From positions 124,001-188,000 of the forward strand of contig MJGA01000036.1 in assembly GCA_001910725.1 (NCBI GenBank): DNA of 64,000 nucleotides. Reading direction: 5' to 3'. Of the stretch, positions 34,801 to 46,250 are shown piece after piece; the stretch's first letter is position 1; every line of letters begins with the position of its first letter. The stretch comes from Phanerodontia chrysosporium (Eukaryota > Basidiomycota > Agaricomycetes > Polyporales > Phanerochaetaceae). The position numbers and the translations under genes were made by a program. Below the pieces are notes generated by a model that was not told the DNA's origin, made no database searches, and saw nothing but the letters and a program-made list of their open reading frames with translations.

Positions 34801-35032
34801 CATGTACCGAGTACAGTGGAGAGGCTACGACGAGCATAGCGACACATGGGAATACTTGCCCAATCTCAAGCACGCTATGGCGAAGGTCAAACAATTCCAC
34901 AAGAAATACCCAGATACGCCAAAGGCAATTTCCCTTCTGCAATGCCACCACGACAAGGAGGATGAGTTTTTCGTGCACGAACTCATGCTACTCCAATCTT
35001 AGGGAGCAGACGACCAGTTCGAGGTCGAGCTC

Positions 35033-35431
35033 ATGAACAAGGATGCAAAACTCCCCTCACGTGACTCGCCAGAAAGTGCAGGGTTGGATCTTTTCATCAC
35101 GGAAGACCTTACGCTCAAGCCCCATAATCGCAAGCTAGCACCAACTGGCCTTCGAATGTGTACTCCACCGGGTACCTACGCTCGAGTTGTACCACGGAGT
35201 GGCCTCAGCCTCAGAAGCATTGACATAGGAGCAGGCGTTATTGACCGAGATTATCGAGGAGAGCTCAAAATTCTACTCATCAACAACTCGCCCGACACCT
35301 TTACATTCCACAAGGGTGATCGTGTCACTCAACACGTGCTCGAAAGAATCTCCTACGCCAAACCAACTCTGGTTTCTCGCCTCGACTCAACCATTCGCAG
35401 CAGTGATGGTTTTGGCTCCACTGGTATTTAG
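35033..35431 (+). other. dUTPase domain at the C-terminal end of G2 pol
   Basis: Motif 1 SAGLDLF, motif 2 ARVVPRSGLSL, motif 3 GAGVIDRDYRGE (catalytic Asp present), motif 4 KGDRVTQHVL, motif 5 SSDGFGSTGI. It is in frame with pol but separated from the chromodomain by a TAG at 35000-35002 and about 10 codons, and ends 35 bp before the 3' LTR. The TAG is either decay (CAG to TAG) or a read-through stop. It could also be started at ATG 35033 as a separate protein. It is the last coding sequence of the element, unlike in G1. Confidence 0.9.
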
Positions 35432-35466
35432 GCTTCACCAGGAGGTTCAGCTAGAATTGGTGGTAA

Positions 35467-36066
35467 TGTCACAGTTTTTCGTCTTAACCCTTAGGGTTAG
35501 GGGCAGCAGGTGACAGAAGCAACTACTCCGAACTATGACATGCAGAAGCGCTGGAGTGACAGCCCTAAGCTCGGGGCTGGTCACGTAATACAGCGGTCAC
35601 GTGATGCGCACACGTGTGGTATCCCAGGGTCACATGGTCGAACGTCTAAAAGCAGGCAAGGGTCCGGAAGTGCCAAGACACTCCGGAATGGACTAGAAAG
35701 TCCTGGAGGTCTTTGGACAGGTCCGAACAGTGTTGGAACGTTTTGGAGGTTTCTGGAACATCGTAGGAACATTTAGGAACGTGTAGGAGAATGTAGGAAT
35801 GCCTGTAGGGCACTAGCCAATAGCATAATAGGTATTAGATAGCTAGGACCCTGAACACCGGTCCCTGGGGACCTGGTGCACATGTATATAAACCCTGAGG
35901 GCTGGGGGTGCCTCCCCAGCTTCAATCTCATCACATCTCACCTCTCTAATCTCGATACCTCGTCTTCAAGCTTGGCTACACCTTTTGTAGTTCAAGTAAA
36001 TCTTTGTCAGTGAGTATTGCTGGTTGGTTTGGTGTATAGGCGCTAGGGCAGTGCATTTTTGTGATA
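35467..36066 (+). repeat. 3' LTR of G2
   Basis: 600 bp, same termini as 24167-24766, followed by the target duplication AATCA (36067-36071). Confidence 0.95.
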
Positions 36067-36071
36067 AATCA

Positions 36072-36856
36072 TATGCAATTGAGAGCTTGTTAAAATGAGG
36101 CTGAGGTGTTTAGAGCAGATCTTCATCATAGTGAAAAATGAAAGGATTGCTTTGTACTCATTAATATTGAATAACTCCAGCTTTACCAAGTTCTAATGTG
36201 TCAATTATAGATTACAATTTTTGAATGTAAATGAAGAATTGTTCTTTCAGTGACTGGGCACTTTGGAGCTTTTGTACACTATTACAAACTTTGACCGAAG
36301 GTGTGGAAACTTTTATTGTAGTCCCATTAGATTTGGTCATCAATCTGAGGTTAGAGTTCATTACAAACTTTGAAGTAAATCTTTCTCGATTTTTATAGCC
36401 CTTGATACTGCACTTTAGAACATGCCCTTGTATATAGCACAACTATGGACCTTGGGCTATCTATTGGTATCTATGAAAATATGCTATGTCTTGAGCTCAC
36501 TGTTCACGAGCATGCTCAATGTTGGATGCTTACTATATATGTGAGATAGACTCAATCTCAAACGTGGCAACACCATAATAATTTGAATGAGAGGATTCCG
36601 AATATATATATATATCATAAGGTTTTCTAGTTGTTCTGAAGCGGATGGCCCTGGTACAAGTTAGCGGATACACTTTACTAGATGCCCATGGTCAGAGCCA
36701 TGTAAGTGCTGCCTATTCCATTGACGCACTACCTCAATATGACCGCCAACACTGTGTACACCACGGATGTACAATAGCATTTATCTCCTGCTGAACTATA
36801 CAATCATATGTTCAAAATGCTCAACCCATTGGTGGAAGAAGATTGACTTTGCCTTC
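36072..36856. other. AT-rich stretch between G2 and G3-A
   Basis: No coding signal; a short (AT)n run at 36602-36614. Confidence 0.5.
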
Positions 36857-37534
36857 TGTCGCAGAGCAAAGGCTCAACGCTTCACGAGGGAGGGCAAGTG
36901 GGGAGGTCGACAACAAGGTGCAGCGGAGCGAGCCACGCAGCGACGCACAACTTATTCAGCTGTCCGTATTGACCAAGATAACATTAGTGTTTGTAACTAC
37001 AATACAAGCGGGGGCTTACCTGTCCGTATTGACCAAGAGGTCGAGATGACGGACAGGAGCGAGAGGTGCTACCTATATATACTACACGAGTTCAGGGCAG
37101 GCTGTACAGTTACATAAGCTGATGGGCAGTGTTCAGCACAGCCGGCGAGGCTGCGACGCGGACTGCGTGGCGAGGCTATGCCAGGGCTGTGTCATGAGGC
37201 TGCGTCAGCTGGCAGTGTTCCAAGGCTGCGTCAGGCCGAGGCTGTGTCATCAGGCTGATCAGCTCGGCGTGTCATCAGGGATGACAGTGCCTCCTCGGCA
37301 ATCCAGGGAACCGGTTGCGGAGCAGACTGGTGATCCGGGCAGTGTCTGAGTGTGCAGCAGGATGCGCGGCATCTAGGGATGATGCGCCATCAGGGCGCTG
37401 GCACTGGGTGGCCAGGCGCTGAGCGTGGGCGGCTAAGACTCCAGACGACGCGAGGGCTGCTCACCTGTTGGATTAATCGAGGAAAATAGCCAAAAATCGG
37501 CGAAAAATAGGGCTGCGCCGTCACATCTGTGACA
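36857..37534 (-). repeat. 3' LTR of G3-A
   Basis: 678 bp, TGTCGCAG...TCTGTGACA on the plus strand. About 15 bp shorter than the copy B LTRs because of a deletion near 37272. Its last about 265 bp differ from the left LTR of copy B at one base only. Confidence 0.92.
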
Positions 37535-37572
37535 TTACCCCCCTCCTAAAACCGAGCGTCCTCGCGAGGTCG

Positions 37573-40500
37573 TTAGATGCAGCGCCCCTCCTCCCAGTCG
37601 AGATCGGCCTTAGCGCGATCGGAGGCAGAAAGGAGAAAGACATTGACTTTGGTGATGAACGGGCGAAAAGAGGCGGCGAGGGCTTCAAAGGCGGTGGCAG
37701 CGAGCTTGTGGGGCGCTTCCGGATTTTCGCGATGGAACTTGTTGACCAGGGTCTTGGCGTGCTTGAGGTTGTCTGCCTTTTCCCACGTGTTGCCGGCTTG
37801 ACCGTAGCCTTTCCAGCGGACCTTGTACTGCAGTTGGCGGCGGTATATGCGGCTGTCGAGGATCTTCTCGACGACGTATTCTTCTTCACCGGCAACCTTG
37901 ACAGGTTTGGGAGGCAGGGGCTTCTTGACACCCTGATCGTGCCATGGGCTGAGGCAGTTGACATGGAAAACTGGGTGGATTTTCAGCCAGCTCGGGAACT
38001 CAAGCCGATAGTCCAGATCGCCGATCTTCTCCAGAACCTTAAACGGACCCAGCTGGCGGGGGCCGAGCTTGGGCGAAGGCTGATCGATGCTGAGGTCCTT
38101 CGTGCTGAGCCAAACCTGATCACCGATCTTAAAGGAGTGGGTGCGTTTCTTTGCAGCCTCGTATTCCTCTTTCATTCGGGCTTTGGTTAGGCGCAGGGCA
38201 GCTTCGGCCTCTTTGCGAATGTTAGCCATGCAGTATAGGTGCTCATCGAGGGTGGGAACCTTGGTATGTTTGCCGGCCGGAATCGTGAAGTCCGGTGTGT
38301 AGCCGTAAACAATCTCGAAGGGTGTGCACTCGGTAGCACTAGACACGTGCGAGTTTAGGGTAAACTTGGCCATCGGAAGCCAATCGACCCAGTCATCTTG
38401 GCGCTGGGAGACGAAGAGACGCAGGAGTTTCTCGACTTCCTGGTTCTTGCGCTCGACCTTGCCGTTGCCTTCAGGGTGATACGCCATGGTGAGACCGGTA
38501 GCAATGCCAAGGCGCTTGTACAGTGCTTGCATGTACTGAGCTGCAAACTGGGGTCCACGATCAGAGAAGATCTTGCGTGGGAGGCCGTGAAGGCAGAAAA
38601 TATCCATGTAGTGGACGTTGCCCATGCCAGCAGCGGTGATCGTCGAGTCGACCGGCACAAGGTGGCACTGATCCAAGTAATGGTCCACGTAGACTGCGAT
38701 CGAGTCCTTCTTGGTCTTGGCGTCGTGTGGAAGCTGCGTGATGAGATCCACGCCGATGTGTTCCGAGGGCCCTGAAGGGACGTCGTGGGGTTGTAGAGTG
38801 GCCTTTGAATGCAGGGCGGACTTGTACCGTTGACACTGGTCGCAGCCGAGCACGTAGCGGCTAACGTCGGCGGAGATGTGTGGCCACCAATAGTACTGAG
38901 AGACCAATTCGAGGGTGGTGTGCTTTCCGGGGTGCCCGGCAGTCAGCGCGTCGTGGCAAAACTTAATGACGTCATTGCGTAGCGCGGCACCATTCGGAAC
39001 GTAAACCTTTCCATGATAGTAGAGAAGGCTGTTGTTTTCTTCCCATTCGAGGACGCCATTGTGCAGCTTGCGGGGCCCCTTGGTCCGGAGAGTCTGCAGG
39101 GCGTCTGCGACTTCCTTTTCCTTTTCGGAGCAGTCGCGAATGCGCTTTTCGAGGGGGGAAGGGTTTGCAAAAGCTGCCGTGGCGGATGTCTTAAACAGCT
39201 CTGACTTCAGTACTATCTGCGAGCGGTTGTCCTCTTCATCAGAGACATGCAGCAAGGAAGGCCGGAAGAGCGGGTCAGCGAGGAGATGTGTCTTGCCAGA
39301 ACGGTGGATGATGCGGAAGTCGTACTCGGCGAGGTAGGAGGCCCAGCAAGCTTGTCACCGCGTGAGATTCTGCGCAGTCTTCCAAAACTGGAGATTCTGA
39401 TGATCGGTCCAGATCCCAAAAGGCTCCAGGAGACCTTCGAGGAACTGGCACCAGTCCTTGAGAGCTTCAATGATTGCAAGCATCTCGCGGTCCCAGCTCT
39501 CGTAATTCCGCTCGGCGGGGCTCATGGTCTGCGAGCGATACGCGATTGGATGCCAGAGACCATCTTCAGGGTTGCGCTGAACTATTACCCCACTGGTGGC
39601 GTAGCCAGAAGTATCGGTTTTGACGTGAGTTGCCCGATCAATACTCCACATGGCGAGCACCGGCTGAGTTGTGAAGGCGCGCTTGAGCGTTTCGAAGGCT
39701 TCTGCCTGTGCGGGACCTCAATTAAACAGAGTATCCTTCTTCGTCAGATCGTGCAGCGGGCGGCAGATCTTTGAGAAGTTCTTGATGAAGCGGTGATAGA
39801 AATTGGCAAACCCAACGAAGCCTTGTACGTCTTTGAGATTCTTCGGGGTCGGCCACTCGGCTACAGCCTTAACCTTGCCGGGGTCCATGCCAACCTGTCA
39901 TTCGCTGATGAGGAGCCCAAGATACTCGATCTCTGAGCGCTCGAACTTGTACTTCTCGGGCCGAAGGTACAGATCATATTTGGCGAGGTATGCCAGGACC
40001 TCGTGAACAATCTTCCGATGTGAAGCGAGATCATTCGACCAGATGAGGATGTCGTCGAGATAGACTGCGACCTTGCTTTCGGTGATGAGGTCGGCGAAGA
40101 TATGGTTTATGAGGGCCTGGAACGTGACAGGGCTGTTGCACAGACCGAAATACATGACTCGGGGTTCGAAGAGACCGTGGTTGGTGACAAAGGTGGTTTT
40201 CCACTCGTCACCTTCCTTAATCCGGACATTGTTGTAGCCCCAACGGACATCGAACTTGGTGAAGATCTTAGCGCCTTGGAGCTTTCCGATGATGTCGGAG
40301 GCGAGCGGAAGGGGGTAGCGATTCTTCACGGTGATGTCGTTGAGCTTGCGGTAATCCTGGATGAACCGAAGCTTGCCGTCCTTTTTCTTGATGAAGAAGA
40401 CAGGGGAAGCGATCAGAGACTTGCTGGGGATGATATAGCCTTTGGCGAGTGCGTCGTCAATGAACCGCTGTAGTTCTTCATTCTCGATCGGGGACATGGG

Positions 40501-41300
40501 ATAAACCTTCGATTTGATCGAGGTCGGGGCGTCCGGAACGAGATCTATCACGTGGTCCCAGGGCTGATGCTTCGGAAGGCGGTGCAATTCCTCTTCGGAG
40601 AACATCTTCTTATGTCGGTGGTACTCCTTGGGGACCAACTCTTCAAACATCTTGGCGTACTTCTCGCGATTGGCTTCAACAGCGATCGCTTGCGAATAAG
40701 TGTAGCCGGCGAGGATCCAGACTTCGTCCTTGGCGTCCTCGACAATGCCTGCTCGAAGCCATTCTCGACGTTCGGAGCGATTGGCGTCAATCTGATGGAT
40801 ACTGAAAACCGGGGTGTCCTCAGCTCTGCCGCGGAGCTGAAACTGGACATCTCCCGTTTCCCAGTCGATGTTCGGATTCCATTTCTTGAGCCACGGAAGT
40901 CCGAGGATGACGTCCTCCGGACCGATGTTCGTGACAAGAAATTCCTCCTTAAACGTGTAAGAACCCACAGTAAGCTGAAGTCTGGTGCGACGCGTGATAG
41001 ACCCTGCTTCATTCTTAGTTCCGTCGATGTTGTACAGTGTGATCTCCTTCTTGAGCGGTACTGTGAGGATCTTGTGTTGCTTATGGAAATCCTCGTGGAT
41101 GAACAGCGAAGTTGCACCGGAGTCAATCATTGCGGGTGTGCGAATAGTTTTATTGAGTCCGGTGAGCTTTACAGGTACACGATAATGATTGGAAAAAAAA
41201 TCTAGCACTGATATTGTACATGAGCGGATAGTATCTGAAATGTTCTGTGGTTCTAGCGACAGTGCCGGAGTTGAATCCGAGCTTGACGAAACGGGGACCG
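37573..41300 (-). pseudogene. G3-A pol
   Basis: Protease and RT lie in one frame (39898-41208; MIDSGATSLFIHEDF, YLDDILIWS). RNase H is broken between 39255 and 39898 by stops and shifts. Integrase and chromodomain lie in a second long frame (37573-39255; SDRGPQF, EGNGKVERKN, EEYVVEKILDSR). All domains of the intact copy B pol can be followed, so this is a recently killed copy, not a different element. Confidence 0.9.
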
Positions 41301-41348
41301 ACGATGCGGCGTCACTCCAGCCCCTTAAGCAAAACCCCCGAGCTGCTT

Positions 41349-42575
41349 TTATATCAGAGCCAGCTGATCACGGAGGGCAGCGAGTGCGGCGGCTTGATCG
41401 TCAGATGAGCTGCCAGAAGACGAGGAGGCCGGAGACGAGGAGTCCTGTGACGAGATTTCCGAAGACGAGGCGCAGACGGCGGCGGTAGCGGGGGCAGTTC
41501 TCGGCTTGCCTTCGAGGCGAGTGCAACAGACGTGGGACCAGTGACCCTTCTTGCTGCAGTGGTTGCAGACCGAGTTGTGGTGAACGGGGTCCGTGGACTT
41601 GTGGGACTTTGAGCCACAGACCTTGCAGTGGTCCTTCATGACGGTGTCAAACTGGCGCTTGAGATCCGTGCCGGTGAGACCCTTAAACAGCTTGTCAATG
41701 TTCGCGGCATTGATGTCCATCGCGTTCGGGTCGCGGAAGGCGCGCGTCGATGAGCTAGCCGGAGTTGAGGACATTTTGCCCTGCTACGCCAAGAGGTCTT
41801 GCGAAAGCTTGTCCTTCGACCGGTCGATGGCGAAACTAGCGTTCTTGAGCTCGTTGTACGTCTCGGGGCCTTTGCTGGTGCTGGGGTTGACCATGTACGA
41901 GATTCGCTCGAGATAGTCCTTGTTGAACTTCGTCCGTAGCTGGGCCGCCAGATCCTCCGGGGTGAGCTTCGTGCAACCGGCGAGGGCTTGGAACTCCACA
42001 AAGAACTCCGCGAACCGACGATTGCCTTATGTGCACGTCTGCAGCTTACTGAGGGCCTCGGCCTTCTCGTCAACAGGCTCGAACCGGTTCTTGAATGCTT
42101 CCCAAAACGTAGCGCAAGAGCCGTCAAATATCTGAACACCGTCTGCCGCCTGCTCGATGTATTGCCGTGCCCATTCAGCCGCTTCGTCCTGCATGAAGGA
42201 GAGAGCGCCGATAATCCACTTCTGGCCGTCTACCAAGATCTTGCCGGAGTCCGGGTCCCGCTGGAGGTTACCGTTGACATCGCGTTTGCCGAATTTCTCT
42301 GGCTGTCCATTGGCGTAGATGCGGTAGGCGGCGCGGAAGAGACGGGCCGTGTCTGAACCTTTCCCTTTGCACGGGACAGACTTCTCGACGAAGAGCAGTT
42401 CCTTATTCACATTGACCGTGGCGTTGACCGTTGTGTGAGTGTTACCGATGGCCTGGGCCAGAGTGTTGACCGTGTTGGTGAGCTGCGTCATTGCCTGGGC
42501 CATTTGCAGGAGCGCAGCAGAAACGGGGTCAGAAGGCGCCGGACCGGGCGGCGCTCCTCCGGGAGTGCTGGACAT
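41349..42575 (-). pseudogene. G3-A gag
   Basis: Starts MSSTPGGAPPGP as in copy B. Nonsense codons, read against copy B, replace Gln near 42027, 41781 and 41349; the last two are CAG to TAG and CAA to TAA. The two zinc-binding clusters are kept (CKVCGSKSH and CNHCSKKGHWSHVC). The gag-end slippery site GGGTTTT is conserved near 41333. Confidence 0.88.
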
Positions 42576-43045
42576 ATTTGGGGACGGGGAGTGTTGGCTC
42601 CTGAGTGAGCGCGAGAGAGATCAAACAGTGAAGGAGCGGGTTCGTGTTCGGAGAGGACGGAGCCGAGCAATGTCTCGGGAGACGAGTGGTGGCTGCTGTC
42701 CAGGGGACTGCAGTCGGAAGTGTTCGGGGTAGTGGCAGAGGCGCGGGTGAATTCTAGCCGTTGCGCGAAACAAGGGCGCTCGAATTGTGTTTCTCAGTCA
42801 CTAGGCGGAACCGGGAGTAGCAGAGGGGCAGTCTCTCGATAAGGGCAGGGCTGTTGACTGCACTCCCTGACTTCTCGAGACCCGTTGTTCTCCTCGATGT
42901 GAAGATCAGCGGCAGCAGTGATACCGTTCTCTGTGGTTCACCTGAAGAAGTGTGGACAATTCGAACTATCAAAATCCAGAGCGACAGAAAGTGTATTTTA
43001 TGAACTAATCAAAATACCCGGCCCGGTACACTATGTCTAGCTCTC

Positions 43046-43693
43046 CTATGATGCGGCGGAAATTGCGCCTAAACTGACAAACAGGATGTCACCAATCTGA
43101 GCTAGTCCAAGCTCGTACTGGTGCCACTCCTTAAACATGGTGGTAGGGGCGAGGCGACTGAGCTCAGCGTGGATCTGGCAAAGTCGCTCGAGCAGGAGGT
43201 GGAAGTGGTGGGCGTGGTCGCTGTTGACAATGTGGAGCAGGTCGACTTCCTCGATGGCCTTGAGACGCTTGATGGTGGCGTCGAGCTTGGGCGTGAAGAT
43301 GCCGACAAGGTCAGTGGGGGAGTATTTGGGGATGTCGATGCCGATGGGCTTGCAGGCGATGGGCTCGTACGTCGGGGCGGCGCTGAGGCGCTCTGCCAAA
43401 CTGAGCTTGGAGGAGGAGGCAGCTACAGTGGCCTGGGCTTCTTGCGCCTCTCGTTGGCGTTGCTTGCGGATGCGGTTGCCTACGCGTTGTTCGGCTTCAC
43501 GAGCCTCGCGGACGGCAGTCCAGTTGATGGAGGGGACGGAGGGCGGATGCTGGGGGAGCGTGGATACGTACTTGACGACCGCCTTGACTTTGCGGTCCGT
43601 CCACTTGACGAGGTTACCAGCCTCGCGACGACGTTGGAGGCGGTCGAAGATGCGCTGGGGGATGTGGTCCTTGAGCCGGACGTCTTTCGGCAC
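43046..43693 (-). pseudogene. Accessory ORF upstream of gag, G3-A
   Basis: About 215 residues, about 90% identical to the copy B product by eye and free of stop codons until a changed C-terminus. The open frame begins at a GTG directly after TTTGCA, with no in-frame ATG, so a splice acceptor is likelier than this start. See the copy B entry for description. Confidence 0.6.
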
Positions 43694-43848
43694 TGCAAAG
43701 CAAGGGCCTTAGCAACATGTACGGAGTGAGCAGGCTGCTCGACTACGACGTACTCGCTTTAAATGGTGGGGATAAACTTTTTTAAATGGTATTTGTGGGG
43801 GAGCGGTAGGGGAAAAATGCCTAGGGCACCCAAAAGATCTCGACCTAA

Positions 43849-44071
43849 TGTCACGGAGTAAAGGCTCAATGCTTCACGAGGGAGGGCAAGTGGGAAGGTC
43901 GACGACAAGGCGCGGTGGAGCGAGTCACGCAGTGACGCACAACTTATTCAGCTGTCCGTATTGACCAAGATAACATTAGTGTTTGTAACTACAATACAAG
44001 CGGGGGCTTATCTGTCCGTATTGACCAAGAGGTCGAGATGACGGACAGGAGCGAGAGGTGCTACCTATATA
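43849..44071 (-). repeat. 5' LTR of G3-A, truncated by Tc1
   Basis: TGTCACGGAG... matching the first third of the other G3 LTRs, and ending at the TA used by the Tc1 insertion (44070-44071). It still includes the segment complementary to the primer site (44030-44039). Confidence 0.88.
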
Positions 44072-45518
44072 CAGTGGCCGCCAAAAATAACGCAACAAGA
44101 CTAGGCGCCGACTGCCTTTTGGCATGCATCGATCTGTATATATTCATAAATACATGTATATACCCAATTAAATTCATATAGCATTCATGTATACAACAGA
44201 GTGTGCTTAAATATTCTTGTGATTATTGAAGGGCTCACTGTGACAAAAACTGTCTCACAAGATAAGTGACCAATCAAAACCCCCGAAGCCATCAGTGATG
44301 TGCACCACCCATCCTGCTCGATGCGCGTCGTCATTCCTCCACCACACCCTTCTCTCTTCACAAAAAATTTCACAAATATTCTTACACATATTTTGTCATA
44401 AACTACACGTATGACAGTCCTCACCCCTACCAAACGTGCCCGCATACGGGACTTTCTTGCTGCTGGACTCATACAAACCGGAATTGCCAACAAACTTGGT
44501 GTACACTGCTCACAAATCTCCCGCATCATCTCCAAGCTTCGTGAAGACAACAACAACTACAATGTCAACAAGAAGCCAGGTCGCCCACGTGTTTTTGATG
44601 ACCGTGATCTCCGCCGTGCGAGTCGTGCAATCACAAGCGGCAAGTGCGCAGACACTACCGAGGTTCGACACACTCTATTCCCCCACGTCTCAGTCCGAAC
44701 TGTCCAACGTGAACTCTCAAGCATTGGTCTGAAGGGACACATTCGTCGTACCAAGCCCCTTCTTCATCCTATTCACATAATGAAGCGGCGAATGTGGGAG
44801 AAGACACATCGCAGGATGGAGATGGAGAAGTGGAAGACAGTTATCTTTTCTGATGAGTCCAAGTACAATCTTTTTGGCTCAGATGGAAAGCAATACTGTC
44901 AGAGGAGGGTAGGAGAGGAGTTTCTACCACGGAATCTCAAAAAGGTGGTGAAATACGGAGGAGGAAGTATAATGGTATGGGGATGTATAAGCTGGAAGGG
45001 CGTTGGGAGGCTGCATCGAGTGGATAGAAATATAACGGCAGCCTCATACTGCAAGATTCTCGAAGAGTCCTACCTTGGCTCTCTAGAAGACCTTGGTTAC
45101 CCACGCAAAGCAGTCATATTCCAGCAGGACAATGACCCGAAACACACTGCAAAGTGTACAAGGTGATGGTTTAAAGACAATAACATTGAATTGCTCCCCT
45201 GGCCACCCTCTTCCCCTGACATGAACATCATAGAGCATGTCTGGTGGCACCTGGAAACTCTCGTCAACCGCCGCAACCCCTGTTCACGCAATCTAGATGA
45301 ATTGTGGTGTGCATTGCAGGAGGAGTGGGAAGCACTTAATATACAATTTATTCGCAGGCTGTACAGGTCTATTCCACGTCGTTTGCAGGCCCTTAGGGAT
45401 GGCAAGGGCCAGTACACTAAGTACTAATTTTTTGGACATTTTCTCTTCACTTTGTGCTGTGTTCTCGAGAAGTTTTGTCGAGGTTGTCATGTCTTGTCCC
45501 AATTAGGCAAGAGGGGTT
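44072..45518 (+). mobile_element. Tc1/mariner transposon in the G3-A LTR (right end missing)
   Basis: The left end CAGTGGCCGCCAAAAATAAC follows a TA target inside the G3-A LTR, as expected for Tc1 elements, which insert at TA. The matching inverted repeat is not visible before the next LTR starts at 45519, so the right end is lost. It codes for a DD34E transposase. Confidence 0.88.
44411..45427 (+). pseudogene. Tc1-family transposase with one in-frame TGA
   Basis: About 338 codons from ATG 44411. The N-terminal helix-turn-helix pair reads KRARIRDFLAAGLIQTGIAN then the GRPRVFDDRD (GRPR) hook; a second paired-type motif is SVRTVQRELSSIG. The catalytic triad is complete: FSDESKYNLF, QQDNDPKHTA and DMNIIEHVWW, with exactly 34 residues between the second Asp and the Glu. 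A TGA at 45164-45166, between the last two motifs, is the only visible defect; the frame continues to TAA at 45427. With the right terminal repeat gone, this copy could not move itself anyway. Confidence 0.9.
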
Positions 45519-46212
45519 TGTCGCGGAGCAGTGGCTCAACGCTGCACGAGGGAGGGCCAATGGGGAGGTCGACGACGAGGCACAGCGGAGCGAGTCACGC
45601 GGCGATGAACAAACTTCTACAGCTGTCCGTATTGACCAAGGTATATTAGTGGTGTATACTACAATACAAGCGACGGGCTTACCTGTCCGTATTGACCAAG
45701 AGGTCGAGATGATGGACAGGAGTGAGGAGTGCTACTCTTATATACTACAGGAGTTCAGGGCAGGCTGTACGATTACATAAGCTGATGGGCAGTGCTCAGC
45801 ATAGCCGACGAGGCTGCGACGCGAACTGCGCGGCGAGGCTGTGCTGGGGCTATGTCACGAGGCTGTGTCAGCTGGCAGTGTCTCGAGGCTGCGTCGGGCC
45901 GAGGCTGTGTCATCAGGCTGATCAGCTCGGCGTGTCTCGGCGAGGGGAGTCATCAGGGATGACAGTGCCTCCTCGGCAATCCAGGGAACCGGTTGCGGAG
46001 CAGACTGGTGATCCGGGCAGTGTCTGAGTGTGCAGCAGGATGCGCGGCATCTAGGGATGATGCGCCATCAGGGCGCTGGCACTGGGTGGCCAGGCGCTGA
46101 GCGTGGGCGGCTAAGACTCCAGACGACGCGAGGGCTGCTCACCTGTTGGATTAATCGAGGAAAATAGCCAAAAATCGGCGAAAAATAGGGCTGCGCCGTC
46201 ACATCCGTGACA
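45519..46212 (-). repeat. 3' LTR of G3-B
   Basis: 694 bp. The distal about 265 bp match the G3-A LTR at 37270-37534 with one difference, while the same stretch of its own partner LTR differs at a dozen or more sites. Confidence 0.93.
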
Positions 46213-46225
46213 TTACCCCCCTCCT
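46213..46225 (-). promoter_or_regulatory. Polypurine tract of G3-B
   Basis: AGGAGGGGGGTAA on the minus strand, abutting the 3' LTR; identical in copy A. Confidence 0.75.
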
Positions 46226-46250
46226 AAAACCGAGCGTCCTCGCGAGGTCG

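Larger units (their letters stand above)
27483..35431 (+). pseudogene. G2 pol: protease-RT-RNase H-integrase-chromodomain-dUTPase, split by hAT
   Basis: The protease (LVDSGAYAVFISHRF, near 27670) is split from RT by the hAT insertion at 28060-31852. RT resumes in frame behind the target duplication, with DLRWGYNNVRIKEGDEWK and active site YLDDILI (near 32568). RNase H (LECDSSDFAMGALLEQ), an HHCC integrase domain (HHDFSGAGHPG...CEVCQSH) and the catalytic core (CDMITDLP, ISDRGTQF, and VQTERVNQ for the Glu) follow. Then comes the chromodomain (EYEVEQIVD, YRVQWRGYDE, TWEYLPN) and finally the dUTPase. Nonsense codons stand at 32798, 33584, 34052 and 35000; the first and third read naturally as CAG to TAG. 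The pol is dead as it stands. Confidence 0.9.
24167..36066 (+). mobile_element. Gypsy/Ty3 chromodomain retrotransposon G2, with nested hAT
   Basis: Two 600-bp LTRs (24167-24766 and 35467-36066) are flanked by identical AATCA pentamers at 24162-24166 and 36067-36071, so both ends are firm. The LTRs run TGTCAC...GTGATA and differ at about 31 positions by eye (about 5%), nearly all transitions. Inside, in order: self-type primer site, accessory ORF, gag, slippery site, protease, RT, RNase H, integrase, chromodomain and dUTPase. A 3.8-kb hAT transposon sits between protease and RT. Without it the element would be about 8.1 kb. Several nonsense codons and two frameshifts make this copy dead. Confidence 0.95.
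36857..44071 (-). mobile_element. Gypsy/Ty3 chromodomain retrotransposon G3, copy A (decayed)
   Basis: Same structure as copy B at 45519-53220 with high similarity throughout. Complete 3' LTR 36857-37534, polypurine tract, pol, gag, accessory ORF, primer site 43837-43846, and the first 223 bp of the other LTR (43849-44071), where a Tc1 transposon begins at a TA. The rest of that LTR is not found on the far side of the Tc1. Pol and gag carry several nonsense codons and shifts. The left flank CCTTC has no visible partner. Confidence 0.92.

Noticed and set aside
36602..36614. Replication origin or AT-rich regulatory site
   Set aside because: Only a 13-bp dinucleotide run; nothing else supports a function.
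43837..43860. tRNA-type primer site for G3
   Set aside because: No TGG-initiated complement to a tRNA 3' end follows the LTR; the complement to the LTR transcript start explains it better.
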